DNA from: a virus
Length of the DNA: 64,000 nt
Strand: one strand, 5' to 3'
IMG/VR virus record: IMGVR_UViG_3300014257_000015
Span: 41,430 to 105,429 of that record
Notes under the pieces: generated by a model
Told to the model about the DNA's origin: nothing
Databases searched by the model: none
Seen by the model: the letters and a program-made list of their open reading frames with translations, nothing else
Shown: in pieces, positions 57,767 through 64,000 of the stretch
Position numbering within the stretch: position 1 is the first letter of the stretch
How the letters are laid out: every line of letters begins with the position of its first letter
Position numbers and translations under genes: made by a program

Positions 57767-59829
57767 TGGATCAATGCTCTTGTGGGCATCGGTCGATAGT
57801 GCTGGATCGGTTGATGGCAGGGTTGACGGCGGCCGATGAGATTGTGGCTAAGGCCGCCGCAGTGTCTGAGATATCGCAAATTGCTCGCATCGAAGTTTTG
57901 TTGAGAGAATACCTTTTATCCAAATGGAATGTTTTGTCATCGACAGCGTTGAAAATTGCTGTAAAGCACGCTGAATCCCTATCAAAATCTGAGAAGATCT
58001 CGAATGACATCGAGAAGGTGATGAAGCGATTCCCAGGCGAGGTGAAAGAACGTCTCGCCTTTGACGTTGGGCGCATCTACAAGCTGTCGAGGATTGCTGC
58101 TTGGAAGAAGGTGAAGACGCGGAAAGGGAGTCTGTCATATGACATGACATACTTCATCCCAACTCAAAAAGCCAAAGCAGAACTGTTACCGTCATTCGAT
58201 GTTCAGGATGTGAAGGCGGTCGAATCAATCACCAAATACCAATACTTTTGGATTGGCGATCATTACGAACGTACAGTGCGCGACGAAATACGCGACACCA
58301 CGAAGAAAGTGATGTTAGAAGCGGGGCAGGATCGAACAGCGGCCGGAAAGCTCATGTCAACCGCTGTGAAAGAAAAGCTGGATCATGTAAAGATGCCATC
58401 TGGCTGGACCGGAACCCAGAGGGCCTACTATGAAGGTCTGACCGCCAACGCAGCAACAGTGGCGAGGGCATATGGAAATCTGCGATCATTCCGCGAGGGC
58501 GGGATCACCAGGTATGAAATCAACAACCCAAATGATGATCGTACGTGCCCGGTTTGTGCGCACATGGACGGGAAGGTTTTCACCGTCGAACACGGATTTA
58601 CCCAAATTGAAAAAGAAATGGGCACCATTGTTACCAATCTAAAAACGCACACCAAAAACGTCCACCCATGGCTTAGCCCAAAACAACTAAGAGAGATCTC
58701 ACCATCGCCAGGAAGAATCGAGGGGAAGGCGGGGGAAAAAGATTCACAAGCCCTAGCCGCCGCTGGACAAGCTTGCCCGCCATACCATTTTCTGTGTCGT
58801 TGTGCGTTGGACATCAGCGAAGAGATTGGGAGCTGGTCTGAAGTTCCCGAAGAAGACGTTGTGCCAAAAACTCCAACCATCACCCCGGGTGATCTGAAAC
58901 CGTCTGCTGTTGACAAGATGTTGTTCAATATGACCACGTCTGAGGTTGAAAGCATAGAGTCAATTGGCGGGAAGAACACCAATGCGGCTAAAAAAGTCAC
59001 GTTGAAAACACAGGGCGGCGAGAAAATAGAAGGCGTATGGAAACCGGCTAGTGGCGAAGTTGATGAACTTCGGATTGGTGTGAAGGGTGGAACATACCAC
59101 CAACGCGAAACAGCAATGTACGAGATAGACAGAATGATGGGTGGTGATACGGTCATCCCGCCAACAATTTCGCGCCATATGGATGACAAATCAGGCCCAG
59201 GAAGCTACCAATTGTGGTCCAAAGGCGCTGCCACAGAATCAGAGGTGAGCAAAAAATACAAAGTGATGCCGGATTCTTGGAAAGAAATGAGGTGGCATGA
59301 ACTTCCGTCCGCCCGCCGAACGTTCTTGATGGATGTCATTGGGGCCAACGATGATAGGCACCAGAACAACGTGTTGTTCAAAGTCCTGAAGAATCCCGCT
59401 GTTAAAGATAAATTGGAAGACACAGTGAAAATGGTAGCCATTGACAACGGGCTATCCTTCCCCAACACAGAGATGGCTCGTTTTTTGTTCCCTGGCGATG
59501 CTTATGGAAAGAACGCAGCGGCGTTTTTGAACTTAGATGTGGAATCAATGAGATTAGTCAGAAATTTGAAGATCCGAGAAGTGGCAAGGACACTATCTTC
59601 ATTTGAAGACATAGACGCCAAATCAATCAAATCCACGCTGGTCAGAATAAAGGCGTTGCAAAACGACCCTGATGCAATAACCAAACTAAGCGGCAGCCAA
59701 CCCGCGCTAAAAGTGGAAAGATTCGTTGAGCAGTCCTTGCGTTATCCGGCAGATTTGGTGGATGAAAAATCGTTGAAAGAGATTGACGAAATCATGAAAG
59801 ACATCATCTCAGCCCGAGATAAACAATAG
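57766..59829 (+). CDS. MuF-type minor head protein fused to PI3K/HipA-like kinase domain
   Basis: 687 aa; GTG 57766 overlaps the portal stop as TAGTG, with a weak AGAAG upstream. Residues ~90-350 are a MuF/SPP1 gp7-type head morphogenesis domain: AYYEGLTANAATVARAYG, TCPVCAHMDGKVF (~255) and CPPYHFLCRC (~338). A Pro/Thr linker follows. Residues ~405-570 read as an atypical kinase: VTLKTQGGEKIEGVWKPAS (ATP-binding Lys in WKP), YHQRETAMYEIDRMMGGD, YQLWSKG hinge, DVIGANDDRHQNNVL (catalytic D and N, ~522-536) and VAIDNGLSFP (metal-binding Asp, ~558). The N.DRH..N and iDxGlsF order is that of PI3/4-kinase- and HipA-like families. MuF proteins with C-terminal toxin domains are known; a kinase here would be packaged in the head. 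Activity and target are inferred. Confidence 0.8.
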   Translation: MDQCSCGHRSIVLDRLMAGLTAADEIVAKAAAVSEISQIARIEVLLREYLLSKWNVLSSTALKIAVKHAESLSKSEKISNDIEKVMKRFPGEVKERLAFDVGRIYKLSRIAAWKKVKTRKGSLSYDMTYFIPTQKAKAELLPSFDVQDVKAVESITKYQYFWIGDHYERTVRDEIRDTTKKVMLEAGQDRTAAGKLMSTAVKEKLDHVKMPSGWTGTQRAYYEGLTANAATVARAYGNLRSFREGGITRYEINNPNDDRTCPVCAHMDGKVFTVEHGFTQIEKEMGTIVTNLKTHTKNVHPWLSPKQLREISPSPGRIEGKAGEKDSQALAAAGQACPPYHFLCRCALDISEEIGSWSEVPEEDVVPKTPTITPGDLKPSAVDKMLFNMTTSEVESIESIGGKNTNAAKKVTLKTQGGEKIEGVWKPASGEVDELRIGVKGGTYHQRETAMYEIDRMMGGDTVIPPTISRHMDDKSGPGSYQLWSKGAATESEVSKKYKVMPDSWKEMRWHELPSARRTFLMDVIGANDDRHQNNVLFKVLKNPAVKDKLEDTVKMVAIDNGLSFPNTEMARFLFPGDAYGKNAAAFLNLDVESMRLVRNLKIREVARTLSSFEDIDAKSIKSTLVRIKALQNDPDAITKLSGSQPALKVERFVEQSLRYPADLVDEKSLKEIDEIMKDIISARDKQ

Positions 59830-59837
59830 GTACGAGT

Positions 59838-60092
59838 ATGAAAAAGAAAATCGAATTGGTTCGCGTCAATTTGGATAACAACAAAAAAACGAGGTTAGCC
59901 ACATTCTCTCTGGATGGGGATGAGATGATTTCAGACTGGACAAAAGACGGCGAGTTGACCAAAAAGGAATTGGAACGAAATGGCATCGTTGTGAAAGGTG
60001 TTGTTTTGAAGCCTTCAGACGGAAAAAAGTTTTTCGATGCCATTCCAATAGCATACTCGCAGTCATCATTGGTTTATGCCAAAGTAATTTGA
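59838..60092 (+). CDS. small protein next to the MuF-kinase, candidate partner
   Basis: 84 aa, ATG 59838, 8 nt after the MuF-kinase stop. VRVNLDNNKKTRLATFSLDG, DWTKDGELTKKELERNGIVV and LKPSDGKKFFDAIPIAY. Mixed alpha/beta with no known domain. In polymorphic-toxin loci the gene directly downstream usually encodes immunity; that is the basis for suggesting a regulator, substrate or immunity factor. It could also be an ordinary head gene. Confidence 0.62.
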   Translation: MKKKIELVRVNLDNNKKTRLATFSLDGDEMISDWTKDGELTKKELERNGIVVKGVVLKPSDGKKFFDAIPIAYSQSSLVYAKVI

Positions 60093-60209
60093 TTGAATTC
60101 CACCCACCTATACAAATTGAGCGCACCCAAATAAGTTTTGCTTCTCGACTGATCACGCTATCTTCTAGCTCCAGGCGACGCCACACCCAACCGGCGGCGC
60201 GGAGAAGAG

Positions 60210-60767
60210 ATGAGCAAACTGCCGAGAAAAGCCATTCCAGCGTCCGAGCGATCGGCGCATGTAGCAGTGGCAAAACAAATCACCTCAAGTGACTTGGGAG
60301 AATCCGGCAAGGCCAACCCAGCGTCAATCCCAGGATCAGAAATTGACTTGGAATATGACGAAGAAGACACAGCCAAAATTTTCATCCCAATCATCAAAGC
60401 ATCCGAAGAGCAGAAAACAGTCACAGGTGTTGTCCTTCAACCCGAGACAGTAGATGCGCACGGCGACATCTATGACTCGACGGTCATCAAGAACGCCGCT
60501 TGGGACTTTCTTGAAGGCTTTCAGACCACCACTAAACTTGGCCTGATGCACAAAAAATTCAATGTGCAGTTTGGACTCCTCGAAAGCTACATCGCCCCGA
60601 ATGGTCTTGTTCTGAACAACAAGACGGTGAAGGAAGGGGCTTGGGTGATGACGGTGCGAGTCAAAGATGCCAAAATATGGAAGCTGGTGAAAGAGGGGAA
60701 GATCACCGGGTTTTCTATCGGCGGCCGGGCCAAAGTCAAACAACTGAAGTCACCGAACGCGGAGTGA
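60210..60767 (+). CDS. prohead protease (XkdF-like)
   Basis: 185 aa. VTGVVLQPETVDAHGDIYDS, AAWDFLEGF, GLMHKKFNVQFGLLESYIAP and a C-terminal GKITGFSIGGRAKV follow XkdF-type and HK97-like phage serine proteases; His in LMHKK and Ser in GFSIGG are candidate catalytic residues. Matures scaffold and capsid. Preceded by a 117-nt gap without visible signals. Confidence 0.82.
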   Translation: MSKLPRKAIPASERSAHVAVAKQITSSDLGESGKANPASIPGSEIDLEYDEEDTAKIFIPIIKASEEQKTVTGVVLQPETVDAHGDIYDSTVIKNAAWDFLEGFQTTTKLGLMHKKFNVQFGLLESYIAPNGLVLNNKTVKEGAWVMTVRVKDAKIWKLVKEGKITGFSIGGRAKVKQLKSPNAE

Positions 60768-60772
60768 ACAAG

Positions 60773-61561
60773 ATGCCCAGAGAAGCAAAGCGAAGATTTG
60801 TCTCATTGCGCGTCAACGAAGTGTCGTTGGTGGATTCCCCTGCCAACGAGCAGGAATTCATTGTCATCAAAAGTTTAGATCAGGAGGAACCGATGGCCGG
60901 AACAGATCAACAAGTGGCCAACACCGAAACATCGGCACCGGCCAACGCTGAGTCGAATGGGACACAGCAAGCCAGCACCGAACCCGTGGAGAAAATGACT
61001 GTGCATGTCGAAAAGGCAGGAAATGACTCTATGGCCGAAGCTCTGAAGCAAGTGACAGAGTTGGTGAAAAGCGTAGCTTCAGTTGCTGTCAAAGCTTCTG
61101 AAACACAACCCGCTGCTGATGTGAAGAAGGATGCCAACCAGCAGACTTCCGATCAACCAACAGACACCGAAACCGAGAAAGCTAAGGCGTTTACGCCGAA
61201 GCGCTTGGAGCAGGTGAAAAACGCAATGAGCGTTTTGGAAGGACTCGTGAAAGAAGTGTCCGGTGGCAAGTCGGAGACAACCACAAAGGTCGCAGAACCC
61301 GAAGTGCCAACCGTCGACACCGCAAAGGCCGCAGAGCAGAACAACATCCTTTCACAGCAACTCATCGACCTCACCAAAAAGCTCGGCGAGTTGGGTGAGG
61401 CCGTGAAGAATGGATTGGGTGGCGTGTCTGAAATCACGAAGTCCATCGAGTCTCGCGTTGAGGCGATCGAGAAAACTCGTGAGCCGTCGAAGTCCATTGC
61501 GGGCGAAGGCGGCACAGAATCCACCCAGACGCAGAAGAGCTTTTGGTCAGGCGTCTTGTGA
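60773..61561 (+). CDS. scaffold protein, possible dual start
   Basis: 262 aa from ATG 60773. The N-terminal RFVSLRVNEVSLVDSPANEQEF is the motif seen at the edge of XkdF-type proteases. An in-frame ATG at 60893 has GGAGG 5 nt upstream and would give a 222-aa form starting MAGTDQQ. The rest is helical, Lys/Glu/Thr-rich (EALKQVTELVKSVASVAVKA, LEQVKNAMSVLEGLVKEV), typical of scaffolds. Nested scaffold starts are known from lambda C/Nu3. Confidence 0.75.
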   Translation: MPREAKRRFVSLRVNEVSLVDSPANEQEFIVIKSLDQEEPMAGTDQQVANTETSAPANAESNGTQQASTEPVEKMTVHVEKAGNDSMAEALKQVTELVKSVASVAVKASETQPAADVKKDANQQTSDQPTDTETEKAKAFTPKRLEQVKNAMSVLEGLVKEVSGGKSETTTKVAEPEVPTVDTAKAAEQNNILSQQLIDLTKKLGELGEAVKNGLGGVSEITKSIESRVEAIEKTREPSKSIAGEGGTESTQTQKSFWSGVL

Positions 61562-61614
61562 GACCAAAACAGGAACTGCCGAAAACACTTTGGTAAAACA
61601 AAAGGAGCAAAGCA

Positions 61615-62808
61615 ATGACAGGCGTTTCCAATGAAGAACTGGTCCAGAAGGCGGTCATCACTACTGATGCTCTGGCTGCAGCTGGCAAGTTAAACCCCGC
61701 GCAAAGCGATCGTTTCATCGATTATGTGATTGATGAAACGGTTTTGAAGAACAACGCACGCGTTGTTCGATTCCGCAATGAGTCTTTGGAAATCGACAAG
61801 ATCGGCATCGGCCGACGTGTTGCCGTTCCGAAGGCCGAAGCGCGTGACCCCAACGTTCGGCGAGGTCTCACCACGTCGAAGGTAACGCTCACCCCGAGCG
61901 AAGTGATGGTGCCTTTTGAGATTGGCGACAATTTCAAAGAGATCAACATCGAAGGCGAAAACGTCGAAGACACCATCATCCGCATGATGGCGACCCAGTT
62001 TGCAAACGACCTCGAAGAAATGTACATTCTTGGCAACAAACTCGGGCCTGCTGTTCTTGAGGGTGACATCTTCGAGAATGGTTCAACCACCCACTTCATC
62101 AAGGACAGCTATTTGGCTCTCCAAGACGGTTGGCAGTTGTTGGCTGACAGCGGACACATTGTGGACGCGGCCGGCGGCAGCGTTGGGTTGAGCATCTTCA
62201 GCCAAGCCATTCGTGCCATGCCAACGAAATTCCGCCGAAACAAAGGCGCCTTGCGTTGGTTCTTGTCGCCAGACCTCTGGCAGATTTATCTTGAGAAGTT
62301 GACCACACGCGCTACGGCGCTTGGTGATGCGGTGGCAGGTGGTGCAAACCACGGTCCATTCGGCATCCCGGCCATCCCGTGTCCGTTGTGGGATTTGCAG
62401 CCGCAAGTCACCGAACACATCGTGCTCAACGGTACCACAGCTACGGCGCTCACCAACGCCCCTGTGTCTGAAGTGCACGTGCTTCCTGCCACATTGGGTT
62501 CGGCGCCTACGGCTGAGTACAGCGCAACCACTGACTATGTGTTGGACGCCAACGCTGGCACCATCGCACGCGTCGGTGGAACCACCATCGGCGATGGCGC
62601 AACTGTGAAGGTGACCTACAAGGCCAACCCACAGATGATGCTCACACACCAGAACAACTTCATCGTTGGCATTGGGCGTGACATCCGCATCGAGAAAGAT
62701 CGCGACATCTACAAGGGCACAGACCAATACGCCATCACGGCAAAAGTTTCTGTGAACTTTGAAGAAGTCGATGCTCTCGTCAAAGTGCGCAATATCGCCA
62801 CCACCTAA
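61615..62808 (+). CDS. major capsid protein (HK97 fold)
   Basis: 397 aa, ATG 61615 with AAAGGAGC. The N-terminal helix LNPAQSDRFIDYVIDET, LTPSEVMVPFEIGDNFKE, the long helix DTIIRMMATQFANDLEEMYI and FRRNKGALRWFLSPDLWQIYL are typical of HK97-type capsid proteins. A region ~270-345 (VLPATLGSAPTAEYSA, VGGTTIGDGATVKVTY) may be an inserted Ig-like or beta domain. The C-terminal strand set (FIVGIGRDIRIEKDRDIYKG) completes the fold. Confidence 0.85.
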   Translation: MTGVSNEELVQKAVITTDALAAAGKLNPAQSDRFIDYVIDETVLKNNARVVRFRNESLEIDKIGIGRRVAVPKAEARDPNVRRGLTTSKVTLTPSEVMVPFEIGDNFKEINIEGENVEDTIIRMMATQFANDLEEMYILGNKLGPAVLEGDIFENGSTTHFIKDSYLALQDGWQLLADSGHIVDAAGGSVGLSIFSQAIRAMPTKFRRNKGALRWFLSPDLWQIYLEKLTTRATALGDAVAGGANHGPFGIPAIPCPLWDLQPQVTEHIVLNGTTATALTNAPVSEVHVLPATLGSAPTAEYSATTDYVLDANAGTIARVGGTTIGDGATVKVTYKANPQMMLTHQNNFIVGIGRDIRIEKDRDIYKGTDQYAITAKVSVNFEEVDALVKVRNIATT

Positions 62809-62863
62809 CAACCCGTGGTCCGCCACAGGGAAAGTCTAGGCCATTGATTGGAGGAACTCAAAG

Positions 62864-63256
62864 ATGGCAAATGTAGCAGCTAAAGTCGAGCTGACGGGTA
62901 GTATGTCACACACGTACGCTGGTCACATCCTCAAACGAGGAACGCCACAGATAGTGACCAATCCTTCGCTGATTGCGTATTATCGCGCTCAGAAAGGGAT
63001 TTCGGTCACCATCCTCGAAAAGGCCAAAGCACCGCCACCACCCGCTATTCAACAGAAAAAGCAGGTTGAAGACGAGGATGAAAGCGGCGTTGACGGCGAA
63101 GAGAGCGGCGCACAGATTCGGCAATACGCCGAGTCAGAGCTGAAGATGATGACCAAAGCGCAGCTGACTGAAATTGCCTTGGAGTATGCTTTGGCGGTCG
63201 ATGATTCGACCAAAAAAGCAGACATCGTGGCAGCCATCATCGAATCTCAGAGTTGA
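62864..63256 (+). CDS. head-associated protein with SAP/Rho-N-like C-terminus
   Basis: 130 aa, GGAGG upstream of ATG 62864. N-terminal beta part (KRGTPQIVTNPSLIAYYRA), acidic linker, then MTKAQLTEIALEYALAVDDSTK with KADIVAAII, the helix-extended-helix pattern of SAP/LEM/Rho-N domains that bind nucleic acid. Follows the capsid gene; may be a head-completion protein. Confidence 0.65.
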   Translation: MANVAAKVELTGSMSHTYAGHILKRGTPQIVTNPSLIAYYRAQKGISVTILEKAKAPPPPAIQQKKQVEDEDESGVDGEESGAQIRQYAESELKMMTKAQLTEIALEYALAVDDSTKKADIVAAIIESQS

Positions 63257-63277
63257 TGGTCTATCAAGGAGGCAGCC

Positions 63278-63667
63278 ATGCCACTGGTTTATGTACCGCT
63301 CGGCACACCGCCAAGGCAGGTGGATGACTTCAAGGGTGATTGCGAACGCTCTGTGAAAGGGGCGCTTCACTTCCACCCAGAGTCAACCAGAATCATTTCC
63401 AAAGATGAGTTGGCGCACATCAAAGAGCACCATCGAGACTTTGGAAACCGCCTAGTGGTGATAGATGCCAACATGGCGCCAACAAAAGTTGTGAAGGCAG
63501 AAGAGAAGCCCGAGAAGCCTATGACCACCCGTCAGAAACAACTGGCAGGGCAAAAGGTTTCCCGGGCTCCTTCGGCCCCGCAGCCCAAGGCGTCATACAA
63601 CTTCAGCAGCTCTGAAGAATCGGTCATTTCATCGACCGAGGAGCCGAAGAAGAGCAAACACAAGTAG
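63278..63667 (+). CDS. head-associated protein of unknown function
   Basis: 129 aa, AAGGAGG upstream of ATG 63278. Globular first 75 residues (VKGALHFHPESTRIISKDE, EHHRDFGNRLVVID) and a low-complexity Lys/Ser tail with KQLAGQKVSRAPSAPQP. Position suggests a head gene. Confidence 0.6.
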   Translation: MPLVYVPLGTPPRQVDDFKGDCERSVKGALHFHPESTRIISKDELAHIKEHHRDFGNRLVVIDANMAPTKVVKAEEKPEKPMTTRQKQLAGQKVSRAPSAPQPKASYNFSSSEESVISSTEEPKKSKHK

Positions 63668-63717
63668 TGTTGCGGCCTTAGTCCTGCTTGGCCATTAGTG
63701 CTCAATGGGAGGCCGTT

Positions 63718-64000
63718 GTGCTCAAAATACACACATCCGATGGTCAGACTACGATTGTCGACTTGAAGGATGAAGCATCAGCCAAAGAATTTCTGAGCAA
63801 ATTACGCTCAACCGAAGAACAGCAGCGAATCACGGGAGCAACCGCGACTCGCCGCTGTTCAGGCCGTTTCTATTGTGAGACGTGCGGACGAACCGTCAAA
63901 GCAAAGTGTTCACGCTGTGGTGCAATCGATACCTCTTGTGGCAAGAGCGCGCAATTTTCGCTCAGCAGGCCTATTGGCTTCGAGCGCGTATGGTATCACA
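63718..64000 (+). CDS. zinc-ribbon protein (3' partial)
   Basis: GTG 63718 with GGGAGG upstream; open to the window end (94 codons seen). Begins LKIHTSDGQTTIVDLKDE; CETCGRTVKAKCSRCGAID is a four-Cys zinc ribbon. Continues beyond the window. Confidence 0.62.
   Translation, partial: MLKIHTSDGQTTIVDLKDEASAKEFLSKLRSTEEQQRITGATATRRCSGRFYCETCGRTVKAKCSRCGAIDTSCGKSAQFSLSRPIGFERVWYH

Noticed and set aside
1-64000. tRNA genes, CRISPR arrays, integrase or attachment sites
   Set aside because: No cloverleaf with a GTTCGA-type arm was found in the gaps, no regularly spaced repeats with unique spacers, and no integrase motif. A systematic scan was not possible.

Overview
The window looks like about 64 kb of the genome of a large tailed double-stranded DNA phage (Caudoviricetes). 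Every gene I accept reads on the + strand. Genes are packed, usually with ATGA, TGATG, TAATG or TTGA stop/start overlaps. A terminase, portal, MuF-type head protein, prohead protease, scaffold and HK97-type capsid block lies at the right end. No integrase, lysogeny repressor, tRNA or CRISPR was seen. The host cannot be named from the sequence. The promoters I can read look like bacterial sigma-70 sites, and one product carries a lipobox.

Layout: 0-3.2 kb holds a CobT-like VWA protein (cut by the window edge), a sigma-region-2-like protein and a Cys/Lys-rich protein. 3.3-7.9 kb is a metabolic island: an FAD oxidoreductase, a MazG-like/HAD fusion, a class III aminotransferase, a ThyX-family protein and a thymidylate-kinase-like P-loop kinase, all translationally coupled. 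This reads as nucleotide salvage or thymine hypermodification. 8-24.5 kb is the replication and recombination core: DnaE-type polymerase with an intein, HU/IHF-like protein, a possible UvsY, a gp32-like protein, RecA/UvsX, the gp47/gp46 (SbcD/SbcC) pair, RuvC-like resolvase, 5'-3' exonuclease, family 4-like uracil-DNA glycosylase, Nudix hydrolase and dCMP deaminase. The polymerase intein holds an HNH endonuclease gene in a different reading frame.

24.6-49 kb is an accessory zone of small genes. It is marked by a dispersed translation leader (GGAGAACCGGCC directly before the start codon, about 15 copies) and by five copies of one promoter type. It contains two stand-alone response-regulator receivers, a lipoprotein with HExxH, a LacI-type effector-binding domain without a DNA-binding domain, a C5-cytosine methyltransferase, a C39-like cysteine peptidase, a sigma-region-4-like fusion protein and many small zinc-ribbon proteins. 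An 883-bp gene-free segment (42073-42955), with a run of perfect palindromes at its right end, precedes the endolysin.

49-64 kb has an ATP-dependent DNA ligase, then packaging and head genes. The MuF-type minor head protein carries a C-terminal kinase-like domain of the PI3K/HipA type, followed at once by a small unknown gene. This is the best candidate for a new system: a possibly virion-borne kinase effector. Functional calls rest on motif reading alone; no database search was run.
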